Assembly: GCA_910577665.1 (NCBI GenBank)
Contig: CAJTOJ010000009.1
Location: 1 to 64,000 of the forward strand
DNA: 64,000 nucleotides
Reading direction: 5' to 3'
DNA from: an uncultured Acetatifactor sp.
GTDB taxonomy: Bacteria; Bacillota; Clostridia; Lachnospirales; Lachnospiraceae
The notes beneath the pieces are model-generated. The model saw nothing but the letters and a program-made list of their open reading frames with translations. It was not told the origin of the DNA and searched no databases. Each line of letters opens with the position of its first letter. Within the stretch, counting starts at the first letter, position 1. Positions 36,663 through 45,370 of this stretch are shown piece after piece. The position numbers were made by a program, and so were the translations under genes.

Positions 36663-36893
36663 ATGTTTGAGAAGGTGAAGGAAGTTATCGTAGAGAAGCT
36701 GAACGCAGATGGCATGGAGATCACAGAGGAGACCAGCTTTAAGGAGGATCTGGACGCAGATTCCCTGGATCTGTTTGAGATGGTGATGGCACTGGAAGAA
36801 GAGTTTGACATAGAGATCCCTTCCGAGGATCTGGAAAAGCTGGTGACGGTAGGGGACGTGTTGGAGTATCTGCAGGCCAAAGGCATTGAATAA
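36663..36893 (+). CDS. acpP: Acyl carrier protein
   Basis: A 76-residue acidic protein that carries growing acyl chains on a phosphopantetheine arm attached to Ser34 in the DSLDLFEMVM motif. Length, charge and position at the head of the fab cluster are all typical. GGAGAAGGA precedes the ATG. It is the first gene after the FabT-like operator. Confidence 0.96.
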   Translation: MFEKVKEVIVEKLNADGMEITEETSFKEDLDADSLDLFEMVMALEEEFDIEIPSEDLEKLVTVGDVLEYLQAKGIE

Positions 36894-36910
36894 AAAAGTG
36901 GAAGAAGAGT

Positions 36911-37864
36911 ATGGGTATGGAGACGAGAATCACGCAGATCCTGGGAATTGAATATCCCATTTTTCAAGGTGGTATGGCCTGGGTGGCCGAATGGAACCTG
37001 GCATCCGCTGTGTCCGAGGCAGGGGGCCTGGGCATCATAGGGGCGGGCGGAGCACCTGCTTCCTTTGTGCGGGAGCAGATCCGGAAGGTGAAAGAAGTTA
37101 CGGACAGACCTTTCGGGGTGAATCTCATGCTGATGAATCCGGAGGCGGATGAGATTGCCAGGGTGATTGTGGAAGAAAAGGTGCCGGTGGTGACTACCGG
37201 TGCGGGAAATCCCGGGAAATACATGACTGCCTGGAAAGAGGCAGGGGTAAAGGTGATTCCTGTGGTGGCCAGCAGCGCCATGGCAAAGCTTATGGAGCGT
37301 GCCGGTGCGGATGCAGTGGTGGCAGAGGGCATGGAGAGTGGTGGCCACATTGGCAATATCACCACATTTGCCCTGGTTCCCCAGGTGGTGGATGCCATAT
37401 CCATTCCGGTGATAGCAGCTGGCGGTATCGGAGACGGAAGAGGGCTGGCAGCAGCTTTTATGCTGGGGGCGGAAGCCGTCCAGGTGGGTACCCGGTTTGT
37501 GGTGGCAAAGGAATCCATTGCCCATGACAATTATAAGAAGAAGATTCTGGGAGCAAAGGATATCGATTCCCAGGTTACAGGTATGAGCCATGGGCATCCG
37601 GTCCGGCAGATCAGGAACCAGATGACCAGGGAGTACCTGAGGCTGGAGAAGGAAGGCGCTTCCTTTGAAGAGCTGGAGCAGCTCACATTGGGTGCCTTGC
37701 GCAAAGCGGTGGTGGAAGGGGATGCAGTAAACGGCACCCTTATGGCAGGTCAGATTGCAGGGCTGGTCAGCAAGGAACAGACCTGTAAGGAGATCATACA
37801 GGATCTGATGGAAGGGATGCAACGTGTGGCTGCGTTCCGGGATGCCTGTGGGAGCGGGGTGTGA
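36911..37864 (+). CDS. fabK: Enoyl-ACP reductase II (FMN-dependent)
   Basis: A 317-residue flavoprotein that reduces enoyl-ACP, the last step of each elongation cycle. It opens with the FabK-like IEYPIFQGGMAW, followed by GAGNPGKYM, the EGMESGGHIG loop and AAGGIGDGRG with GTRF, which bind FMN. The 2-nitropropane dioxygenase/nitronate monooxygenase family is similar, but the position between acpP and fabD makes FabK the better call. No fabI is seen. The stop TGA overlaps the start region of fabD. ATG 36917 is an alternative start. Confidence 0.93.
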   Translation: MGMETRITQILGIEYPIFQGGMAWVAEWNLASAVSEAGGLGIIGAGGAPASFVREQIRKVKEVTDRPFGVNLMLMNPEADEIARVIVEEKVPVVTTGAGNPGKYMTAWKEAGVKVIPVVASSAMAKLMERAGADAVVAEGMESGGHIGNITTFALVPQVVDAISIPVIAAGGIGDGRGLAAAFMLGAEAVQVGTRFVVAKESIAHDNYKKKILGAKDIDSQVTGMSHGHPVRQIRNQMTREYLRLEKEGASFEELEQLTLGALRKAVVEGDAVNGTLMAGQIAGLVSKEQTCKEIIQDLMEGMQRVAAFRDACGSGV

Positions 37865-37865
37865 G

Positions 37866-38783
37866 ATGGGAAAGACAGCATTTATTTTCCCGGGCCAGGG
37901 TGCACAGTACTGTGGCATGGGGAAAGACTTTTATGAGAAGTTTGACATAGCAAGAAAGGTCTATGGGATTGCCGGGGAAGCTACAGGACTGGATGTGGCA
38001 GGACTTTGCTTTACGGAGAATGACAGACTGGATGTGACAGAGTATACGCAGATTGCCATGCTTGCCACAGAGGTAGCAATCCTGGAAGTGATCCGGGAGC
38101 AGGGGTACCGGGCAGACTGCTGTGGGGGACTGAGCCTGGGAGAGTACGGGGCACTGGCTGCTGCCGGGGTCATGGGGCTGCCGGATCTGTTCCGCCTGAT
38201 CCGCAGCCGGGGGGTCTACATGCAGGAGGCGTATCCCACAGGAGGTGCCATGACTGCAGTGCTGGGTCTGGATGCAGATGTGATCCGGAGTATCTGTGAG
38301 GATACAGAGGGTATCGTATCCATTGCCAATGACAACTGCCCCGGCCAGATCGTGATTACCGGGGAAGAAGGAGCAGTCCAGGCAGCATCAGACAGACTGA
38401 AAGATGCCGGAGCAAAGCGTCTGGTTCCCTTGAAGGTCAGCGGTCCGTTTCACTCTGCACTGCTTGCCGGGGCAGGGGAAAAGCTGGGGGCAGAGCTTAT
38501 GGGAGTAGAGGTGAAGGATCCCACGATTCCCTATTACAGCAATGTGGAAGCAGTTCCGGTGACAGACAGCTCCAGGGTGAAGGAACTGCTCACCCGCCAG
38601 GTTTCCGGAACCGTCAGATGGCGGGAGATCATGGAACATATGCTGGCGGATGGGGTGGACACTTTTGTGGAGATCGGTCCCGGTAAGACACTGACCGGAT
38701 TCCTGCGCAAGATATCCAGGGATGTGACAGTGCGCAATGTGGCTGTGGTGGAGGACCTGGACAGTCTGTCAGAGTGCCTGTGA
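37866..38783 (+). CDS. fabD: Malonyl-CoA:ACP transacylase
   Basis: A 305-residue enzyme that moves malonyl from CoA to ACP. The N-terminus FIFPGQGAQY, the catalytic Ser90 in GLSLGEY and the histidine in SGPFHSALL are the classic FabD residues. It begins one base after the fabK stop, so translation is probably coupled. Confidence 0.95.
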   Translation: MGKTAFIFPGQGAQYCGMGKDFYEKFDIARKVYGIAGEATGLDVAGLCFTENDRLDVTEYTQIAMLATEVAILEVIREQGYRADCCGGLSLGEYGALAAAGVMGLPDLFRLIRSRGVYMQEAYPTGGAMTAVLGLDADVIRSICEDTEGIVSIANDNCPGQIVITGEEGAVQAASDRLKDAGAKRLVPLKVSGPFHSALLAGAGEKLGAELMGVEVKDPTIPYYSNVEAVPVTDSSRVKELLTRQVSGTVRWREIMEHMLADGVDTFVEIGPGKTLTGFLRKISRDVTVRNVAVVEDLDSLSECL

Positions 38784-38889
38784 CAGACACCGGCAGGCTG
38801 GATGCAGGGAAGGTGAAGGCAACAGGCTGAAGCCCGCACAGGTACAGATACGAAAAAGAGCATTGCCAGGCAGGAAAGGGGAGAGCAGG

Positions 38890-39687
38890 ATGGAAACAGG
38901 AAGCGGAAAAGAGACTGCATATGGGGCAGGAGCCATGCAGACAGGCAGTCTGCATGGCAAGATCGCCCTGGTCACAGGCGCAAGCCGGGGGATTGGCAGG
39001 GCTATTGCCGGGAAACTGGCCGGGGAAGGCGCGCTGGTGCTGGTGAATTACAACGGCTCCAGGGAACAGGCCCTGGAAGTAGTGGATCAGATCCGCAGGG
39101 AAGGCGGCCGGGCGGAGGATGTGTGTTGTGATGTCTCCGACTTTGCAGCCTGCGGGATCATGGCAGAAGAGATCATACGGAAATACGGCCATGTGGACAT
39201 CCTGGTGAACAATGCCGGGATCACCCGGGACAACCTGGTTCTGCGCATGACGGAGACAGAATATGACCAGGTGCTGGATACCAATTTAAAAGGGGCATTT
39301 AACACCATCCGTCACCTTTCCAGGTATTTTCTGAAACAGAAGAGCGGGAAGATCATCAATATATCCTCGGTGTCCGGTATCATGGGCAATGGGGGACAGG
39401 CCAACTATGCAGCTTCCAAGGCAGGGCTCATCGGGCTGACCAAAAGTGTGGCAAGGGAGCTGGCCTCCAGGGGCATCTGTGTCAATGCAGTGGCACCTGG
39501 TTTTATCGAGACGCAGATGACAGAAGCCATGCCGGAGAAAGCCAGAGAAGCCCTACAGCAGAAAATACCCATGGGCAGGGGCGGCCAGGCAGAAGATGTG
39601 GCCGGTCTGGTGGCATTTCTGGCGGGAGGCGCCGCAGATTATATCACAGGACAGGTAATCGCTGTGGACGGGGGCATGTGCATGTAA
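38890..39687 (+). CDS. fabG: 3-oxoacyl-ACP reductase
   Basis: A 265-residue SDR that reduces 3-oxoacyl-ACP with NADPH. It has TGASRGIGRAIA, NNAGITRDNL, catalytic Tyr173 and Lys177 in NYAASKAG, and the C-terminal TGQVIAVDGGM. The start at 38890 follows a GGGGAG; the ATG at 38935 is also possible, since the first 15 residues are not conserved. A gap of 106 bases separates it from fabD and contains no gene. Confidence 0.93.
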   Translation: METGSGKETAYGAGAMQTGSLHGKIALVTGASRGIGRAIAGKLAGEGALVLVNYNGSREQALEVVDQIRREGGRAEDVCCDVSDFAACGIMAEEIIRKYGHVDILVNNAGITRDNLVLRMTETEYDQVLDTNLKGAFNTIRHLSRYFLKQKSGKIINISSVSGIMGNGGQANYAASKAGLIGLTKSVARELASRGICVNAVAPGFIETQMTEAMPEKAREALQQKIPMGRGGQAEDVAGLVAFLAGGAADYITGQVIAVDGGMCM

Positions 39688-39845
39688 AGTCCATGCCCTG
39701 GAGAGGAATAAGTGCGCCTTACATACCGAAGGACGAAAGAGCAGCGTTCTTCGTGCACTGTTTGTGCTGCTGAAACGGCAGGAAGCTTGAAAGTAAACTT
39801 TTGGTGCCGGATCTGTGGTCTGGCACCAAAGAGCAGATATGGATT

Positions 39846-39871
39846 GGTATGCGCGCCCAAGCGTGCAAGGG
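39846..39871 (+). promoter_or_regulatory. Hairpin next to the fabF ribosome binding site
   Basis: TGCGCGC (39850-39856) and GCGTGCA (39861-39867) pair with one G-U step around a CCAA loop. A G run follows, and the ATG of fabF comes 13 bases after the stem. The preceding ATTGGTATGC and the layout are the same as at 7358-7387. A second hairpin (TTTGGTGCC/GGCACCAAA) lies just upstream near 39798-39830. Confidence 0.55.
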
Positions 39872-39880
39872 GGTATAGGA

Positions 39881-41110
39881 ATGAGCAGACGTGTAGTAGT
39901 GACCGGCCTGGGGGCAGTGACGCCCATTGGCATAGGAGTGGAGGCATTCTGGCAGGGGATTCTGGAAGGGAAGACAGGTTTTGCGCCCATTTCCAGGTTT
40001 GATGCCACAGGCTATAAATGCAGACTGGCGGCAGAAGTGAAGGATTTCCAGCCGGAACAGTATATGGACAGGAAGACAGCCAGACGCATGGAACTGTTTA
40101 GCCAGTTTGCAGTGGCAGCAGCAGGGGAGGCCATTGCAGATGCCCGTCTTGTGATGGAGGAGGAAGACCCTTACCGGGTGGGCTGTAGCATTGGAAGTGG
40201 TGTGGGCAGCCTCCAGGCCATGGAGCGGGAATGCGGCAGGCTGGCAGAAAAAGGGCCTTCCAGGGTAGGGCCTCTTTTTGTGCCGCTGATGATCTCCAAC
40301 ATGGCTGCAGGAAATGTGAGTATCCAGTACGGACTGAAGGGGAAAAGCCTGAATGTGGCTACGGCCTGTGCCACAGGAACCCATTCCATCGGAGAGGCAT
40401 TCCGGGCAATCCAGTACGGCGATGCAGATGTAATGGTGGCCGGGGGGGCAGAAGGGGCTATATCCCCTATTGGTATTGCAGGCTTTTCTTCCCTGACAGC
40501 GCTGTCCGACAGCACGGATCCAGAAAGATGCTCGATTCCCTTTGACAAGGACAGGAGTGGATTTGTGATGGGGGAAGGAGCTGGCGTGGTGATCCTGGAA
40601 GAACTGGAGCATGCAAAAGGCAGAGGGGCACATATCTATGCGGAACTCCTGGGCTATGGCACAAGTTCGGATGCCTATCATATCACATCTCCCGAGGAGG
40701 ACGGCTCCGGGGCTGCCAGGGCTATGCAAAATGCTTTGGAAGACGGTGGTGTGAAGCCGGAGGCGCTTACCTATATCAATGCCCATGGTACCAGCACCCA
40801 TCACAACGACCTGTTTGAGACCAGGGCGATCAAGCTGGCCTTCGGTGCCCATGCAGCCCATCTGAAGATCAACTCTACCAAATCCATGGTGGGGCATCTG
40901 CTGGGGGCTGCCGGGGCAGTGGAATGCATCACCTGTGTGAAGGAACTGGAAGAGGGGTATCTCCACAGGACAGTGGGACTCCGGGAGACAGAAGGGGAGA
41001 TGGACCTGAATTACTGTATGGAAAGTTACCGGGAGGAAGTGCCTTATGCACTGAGCAATTCCCTGGGATTTGGCGGTCACAATGCCTGCATCCTGCTGGG
41101 AAGGATGTAA
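39881..41110 (+). CDS. fabF: 3-oxoacyl-ACP synthase II
   Basis: A 409-residue condensing enzyme that elongates acyl-ACP with malonyl-ACP. The catalytic triad is visible: Cys163 in ATACATGTH, and the histidines in NAHGTSTHHND and KSMVGHLLGAAG. The C-terminus NSLGFGGHNACILL is typical. It begins with MSRRVVVTGLGAVTPIG. The 193-base gap after fabG holds two hairpins (see the hairpin entry), so its translation may be separately tuned. Confidence 0.96.
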   Translation: MSRRVVVTGLGAVTPIGIGVEAFWQGILEGKTGFAPISRFDATGYKCRLAAEVKDFQPEQYMDRKTARRMELFSQFAVAAAGEAIADARLVMEEEDPYRVGCSIGSGVGSLQAMERECGRLAEKGPSRVGPLFVPLMISNMAAGNVSIQYGLKGKSLNVATACATGTHSIGEAFRAIQYGDADVMVAGGAEGAISPIGIAGFSSLTALSDSTDPERCSIPFDKDRSGFVMGEGAGVVILEELEHAKGRGAHIYAELLGYGTSSDAYHITSPEEDGSGAARAMQNALEDGGVKPEALTYINAHGTSTHHNDLFETRAIKLAFGAHAAHLKINSTKSMVGHLLGAAGAVECITCVKELEEGYLHRTVGLRETEGEMDLNYCMESYREEVPYALSNSLGFGGHNACILLGRM

Positions 41111-41143
41111 GCGGAAGAATTGTAACACAGGAGGCCGCCAGGT

Positions 41144-41253
41144 GTTACTGTGCACGGCTACACTGTAACAGCAACGTGATGCACGCGCAGTCTCGGGTTT
41201 GTCACGCAGGGAACGCGTGAAAACGTCTGGCGGCAGGTCGGGTGAACGGTAAC
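41144..41253 (-). repeat. Dispersed palindromic repeat, copy in opposite orientation
   Basis: Read on the minus strand it begins GTTACCGTTCACCCG and contains GTTTTCACGCG, TGCGTGACAAAC and CCGAGACTGC, ending with an ACAGTAAC stem. It is 110 bp long and sits inside the fatty-acid operon between fabF and fabZ. Confidence 0.8.
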
Positions 41254-41284
41254 CGTCAGGTTACAGAGAAAGGAGTCATATACC

Positions 41285-41713
41285 ATGTCACTATATACTG
41301 CCAGGGAGATCATGGAGATCATCCCGCACAGACAGCCGTTTCTGCTGATCGATACCATTGAAGAGCTGGAACCCGGGGTACGTGCCCTGGGCAGGAAATG
41401 CGTCAGTATGAATGAACCCTATTTCGCAGGGCATTTTCCAGGCAATCCGGTGATGCCGGGGGTGCTGATCCTGGAAGCCCTGGCCCAGGTGGGGGCGGTA
41501 GCCATGCTCGCCCAGCCTGAACTGTCTGGGCGCACGGCTTATTTTGCGGGGATAGACAAGGCAAAGTTCCGCAGGAAGGTAATTCCAGGGGATGTGCTGG
41601 AGCTGGAGACACAGATCGTCAAAGTGAAAGGGCCTGTGGGAGTGGGCAGGGCTGTAGCCAGGGTAGACGGCAAAGTGGCGGCCCAGGCAGAGCTGACCTT
41701 TGCCATAAGTTGA
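41285..41713 (+). CDS. fabZ: 3-hydroxyacyl-ACP dehydratase
   Basis: A 142-residue hot-dog-fold enzyme that dehydrates 3-hydroxyacyl-ACP. Catalytic His15 lies in IIPHRQPFLLID and Glu64 in FAGHFPGNPVMPGVLILEAL. Normal length. GAAAGGAG precedes the ATG. A repeat copy stands directly upstream in the operon. Confidence 0.95.
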   Translation: MSLYTAREIMEIIPHRQPFLLIDTIEELEPGVRALGRKCVSMNEPYFAGHFPGNPVMPGVLILEALAQVGAVAMLAQPELSGRTAYFAGIDKAKFRRKVIPGDVLELETQIVKVKGPVGVGRAVARVDGKVAAQAELTFAIS

Positions 41714-41827
41714 AGTCCTGCTTGCAGCGAGCGGAGGGTTGGAGCATTTTGAATGGCACTGACACCGTAGGCGGTATGCCGGGAAATGGAAAAAAATGTC
41801 CGGGAAGGGCGGCACAGGGGTAGAGAG

Positions 41828-43624
41828 ATGAATCTGGATCGATATAAGTTAAAGAGGGCAGAATATTTTGCCAGAAAGCTGAACAAACTGAATGCTTACC
41901 TGTCCACAGGCGGGAAGAAGCCAGAGGAGATGGAGGAAGTCCCGGAGGCAGGCGCTGCGGCCCAGACCCCGGAGCAGGCCAGGGAGGCCTATCTGATCCG
42001 CTGTCCCAAATGCGGTATGATGGTGAACCGGGAACGGGTGGTCAGGAGAAAGTATATCTGTTATGAGTGCGGTGGGTACTTCAGGGTGAAGGTACCGAAC
42101 CGGATCCGTATGGTGGCGGATCCCCATACCTTTGAACCCTGGTTTGCGGATATGCCTCTGTGTAACCCTCTGGAATACCAGGGATATGAGGATAAAGTGG
42201 TACAGGCGAGGGAGAAGACAGGGCTGGACGAAGCGGTAATCGTAGGCCGGTGCAAGGTATTCGGGGAGGATATCATGCTGGGGATCTGTGACTCCCGTTT
42301 CCTCATGGCCAGTATGGGACATGTGGTGGGGGAGAAGATCACAGCAGCCATTGAGCGGGCCATAGAGGAGAAGCTGCCGGTCTTTCTCTTCTGCTGTTCT
42401 GGTGGAGCCAGGATGCAGGAGGGAATTATCTCCCTGATGCAGATGGCCAAGACCGCTGCCGCTATCCGGAAGCTGGGAGAGGCAGGGCTTTTGTATTGTA
42501 CTGTGCTCACGGATCCCACCACAGGAGGGGTTACTGCCAGCTTTGCCATGCTGGGGGATGTGATCATGGCGGAACCCGGCGCATTGGTGGGTTTTGCGGG
42601 CCCCAGGGTCATCCGGCAGACCATTGGACAGGAGCTGCCGGAAGGCTTCCAGACAGCAGAATTCCTGGTGGAACATGGTATCATTGATGGTATTGTCAAG
42701 CGGGAGAGCCTGAAGAAGGTAATTTATTTCCTGGTGAAGGCCCATCAAGGCAGGGAGGGCAGCTATGCCCAGTTTGTGCCGGGTCGGGAATTCCGTTTTG
42801 TATTAAATGAAATTTTAAAGGAAAAGACCTTCCAGGTGGCGCCTAAAAATGCCTGGGAGAAGGTGAAGGCAGTGCGCCGGGTGGAACGGCCCCAGGCCTG
42901 TGACTATATGGAGCATATTTTTGACTATTTTGTGGAGTCCCATGGAGACAGGGCATTTGGGGATGATCCTGCCATAGTGGGAGGCATCGGATTCCTGGAT
43001 GGGCAGGCTGTGACGGTGATTGCAGAACACAAGGGCAAGGATATCCAGGAATGCCAGAAGCGGAATTTCGGTATGCCCATGCCGGAGGGCTACAGGAAGG
43101 CCCTGCGTCTGATGAAACAGGCGGAAAAGTTCCATCGTCCCATCCTCACCTTTGTGAATACAGCAGGTGCCTTCTGCGGTATAGAGGCGGAGGAGAGAGG
43201 ACAGGGGGAAGCCATTGCCCGCAATCTGCTGGAAATGTCGGCCTTGAAGGTTCCGGTGTTATGCATTTTCATCGGTGAAGGAGGCAGTGGCGGTGCCCTG
43301 GCCACAGCAGTGGGCAATGAAGTATGGATGCTGGAGAACGCTACGTATTCCATTTTATCGCCGGAAGGATTTGCCTCCATCTTGTGGAAGGATTCCTCCA
43401 GGGCCAGGGAAGCCAGTGAGGTCATGCATATCACGGCACAGGATCTGAAACAGCTTGGGGTGATTGAGAAGATCGTCCCGGAGTTCGGCGGTGCGGACAG
43501 TACCACGGTGGCAGCCATTGGCGGTTATCTGAAGGAACAGATCAAAGAATTCCTGCTCCGGTTCCAGGGAATGGAAGGGGAAGAGATCGCCGGAAGGCGT
43601 TATGAGAGATTCCGGAAATTTTAA
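41828..43624 (+). CDS. accDA: Fused acetyl-CoA carboxylase carboxyltransferase, beta plus alpha (AccDA)
   Basis: About 598 residues. Residues ~1-300 are AccD-like, with a four-cysteine zinc finger (CPKCG ... CYECGGYF near 57-80) and the crotonase-like GGARMQEG and DPTTGGVTASFA. Residues ~320-598 are AccA-like (VESHGDRAFGDDPAIVGGIG, then EHKGKDIQE, NTAGAFCG and GEGGSGGALA). Bacteria usually have two separate proteins. The fused enzyme transfers carboxyl from carboxy-biotin to acetyl-CoA to give malonyl-CoA. No stop codon or start signal is seen between the halves. The biotin carrier and biotin carboxylase genes are not in the window. An earlier ATG (41786) is possible. Confidence 0.93.
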   Translation: MNLDRYKLKRAEYFARKLNKLNAYLSTGGKKPEEMEEVPEAGAAAQTPEQAREAYLIRCPKCGMMVNRERVVRRKYICYECGGYFRVKVPNRIRMVADPHTFEPWFADMPLCNPLEYQGYEDKVVQAREKTGLDEAVIVGRCKVFGEDIMLGICDSRFLMASMGHVVGEKITAAIERAIEEKLPVFLFCCSGGARMQEGIISLMQMAKTAAAIRKLGEAGLLYCTVLTDPTTGGVTASFAMLGDVIMAEPGALVGFAGPRVIRQTIGQELPEGFQTAEFLVEHGIIDGIVKRESLKKVIYFLVKAHQGREGSYAQFVPGREFRFVLNEILKEKTFQVAPKNAWEKVKAVRRVERPQACDYMEHIFDYFVESHGDRAFGDDPAIVGGIGFLDGQAVTVIAEHKGKDIQECQKRNFGMPMPEGYRKALRLMKQAEKFHRPILTFVNTAGAFCGIEAEERGQGEAIARNLLEMSALKVPVLCIFIGEGGSGGALATAVGNEVWMLENATYSILSPEGFASILWKDSSRAREASEVMHITAQDLKQLGVIEKIVPEFGGADSTTVAAIGGYLKEQIKEFLLRFQGMEGEEIAGRRYERFRKF

Positions 43625-43742
43625 GCTGCAGCAGTTTTACTTAAAAAGCAGCGGTACCGTAGCAAAAACGCAGCAGGTGTATTTTTGGCAAAGCGTAGGT
43701 GGAACAGTAACAATTCTAAGAGATGTAGGAAAGGACTGGGAC

Positions 43743-44708
43743 ATGTCAATCAGGATAATAGGAACAGGAAGTGCCCTGCCGGCACACCAGGTCACAAATG
43801 AGGATCTGGCGAAGCTGGTGGATACTTCCGATGAATGGATCAGGGAACGCACGGGGATCGGGTGCCGGAGAATCTCCACAGGGGAGACGGTGGTCTCCCT
43901 GGCGGCAGATGCCTGTAGGAATGCCCTGGAAGACGGGGGAATGGAAGCTTCCGGCGTGGAACTGCTGCTGGTGGCTACCTGTACGCCTGAGAGAGGGATT
44001 CCCTGTGCAGCCTGCCAGGTACAGGACAGACTGGGTGCACAGAATGCAGTGGCTTTTGACTTAAATGCCGCCTGCGCAGGCTTTTTATTTGCCCTGCATA
44101 CAGCCTGTGCCTATGTGGAGGCAGGGATCTACCGCAATGCCCTGGTAGTGGGAGCAGAGGTGCTCTCCAAGATTGTGGACTGGTCAGACAGAAGCACCTG
44201 TGTCTTGTTTGGGGATGGTGCGGGGGCAGTGTTGGTGGAACATTGCAGGGAAGGTGGTATCCTGGGTTATGTGCAGCATTCTGACGGCGCCAGGGGCGAT
44301 GTGCTCAAGTGTGATAGCCGGGCCATCCAGAATCCCTATATCAGCTCCCGGATGGAGGTACCTTTCGTACAGATGGATGGCCGTGAGGTATTTGCCTTTG
44401 CAGTGCGCAAAGTCCCGGCCAGCATTGAGGAGGCCCTGGAAAAGTCCCGGATCCAGGCAGCAGAGGTGGATCTCTTTGTACTGCATCAAGCTAACAGGCG
44501 CATCCTGGAGGGGATTGCCAGGCGGCTGGGGGTAGACCTGGAACGCTTTGCCATGAATCTGGACCAGGTGGGCAATATGTCCTCCGCAGCCATACCGGTG
44601 CTTTTGGATGAGCTGAACCGGGAAGGCAGGCTGAAGAGGGGAATGACCCTGGTGCTGGCAGGCTTTGGGGCAGGTCTCACATACGGTGCCTGTGTTATGC
44701 AGTGGTAA
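43743..44708 (+). CDS. fabH: 3-oxoacyl-ACP synthase III
   Basis: A 321-residue enzyme that starts chains from acyl-CoA and malonyl-ACP. Its catalytic triad is Cys111 in NAACAGFLFAL, His248 in VLHQANRRIL and Asn278 in VGNMSSAAIP. GGAAAGGA precedes the ATG at 43743; the frame open from 43602 overlaps accDA and is rejected. Its place near the end of the cluster, not at the head, differs from the streptococcal order (fabT-fabH-acpP). Confidence 0.95.
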   Translation: MSIRIIGTGSALPAHQVTNEDLAKLVDTSDEWIRERTGIGCRRISTGETVVSLAADACRNALEDGGMEASGVELLLVATCTPERGIPCAACQVQDRLGAQNAVAFDLNAACAGFLFALHTACAYVEAGIYRNALVVGAEVLSKIVDWSDRSTCVLFGDGAGAVLVEHCREGGILGYVQHSDGARGDVLKCDSRAIQNPYISSRMEVPFVQMDGREVFAFAVRKVPASIEEALEKSRIQAAEVDLFVLHQANRRILEGIARRLGVDLERFAMNLDQVGNMSSAAIPVLLDELNREGRLKRGMTLVLAGFGAGLTYGACVMQW

Positions 44709-44845
44709 AATCAGGAAGAATCTGAAAAATTCATTGACTTTTTCCGGGAAATTGGTAAAGTTATAGTATTGGCGTGCGGCGCTTTGGACTTGCCGTCCGG
44801 CGCCCTGTGTCATACCATACAGGCAACTGGTGGAGGTTCTGTAGT

Positions 44846-45370
44846 ATGGCACTTGTCAGAGGAAGGGTAAGAGAGGAAATGGCACGAGGGACAAACCGTT
44901 CTCTGAATGAATTGCTGGTAAGCCTGTTCAACCATGTGATGGATATGGAGGCGAAGGCGGTCATCACGGAGGAATACAGGGATATTACCAACAATGACAT
45001 GCACATTATAGAGGCGGTAGGGGTGGAAGAACCCAGGAATATGTCCTCCATTGCCCATGAGCTATCTGTTACCGTGAGTACCCTGACAACGAATATGAAC
45101 GGACTGGAAAAAAAGGGGTATATCCGCAGGGAACGCAGCCAGGAAGATAAGAGAGTGGTATATGTGATCCTGACAGAAAAGGGGAGAAAAGCATTTTACC
45201 ATCATCGTGATTTCCACAAGAAAATGATAAAGGCCATATTGAAAGACCTGGGTGAGGAAGACATGGAGATCCTATATCGGTGTCTGATGAATCTTAGTAG
45301 CTTTCTGGAGCCGGAAAAGGGGATGGATGAGTCTGGAAGAGGGGATTCAGGAGAAAAACAAGAAAGATAA
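44846..45370 (+). CDS. fabT: MarR-family regulator, probable FabT
   Basis: A 174-residue MarR winged-helix protein (NMSSIAHELSVTVSTLTTNMNGLEKKGYIRRE, shown as two helices and a wing; wing DKRVVYVILTEKG). In streptococci FabT represses the fab genes when acyl-ACP accumulates. The position at the end of the fab cluster and the FabT-like box before acpP support the same role here. The symbol is by analogy. GGTGGAGG precedes the ATG at 44846. Its end overlaps the start of the following kinase gene by 44 bases. Confidence 0.78.
   Translation: MALVRGRVREEMARGTNRSLNELLVSLFNHVMDMEAKAVITEEYRDITNNDMHIIEAVGVEEPRNMSSIAHELSVTVSTLTTNMNGLEKKGYIRRERSQEDKRVVYVILTEKGRKAFYHHRDFHKKMIKAILKDLGEEDMEILYRCLMNLSSFLEPEKGMDESGRGDSGEKQER

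Noticed and set aside
39719..41155. Long minus-strand ORF opposite fabF
   Set aside because: Shadow frame running through the fabF catalytic region.
44734..44767. TTGACT and TATAGT as a promoter for the FabT-like gene
   Set aside because: Spacing is 22 bases, too long for a usual sigma-70 promoter.
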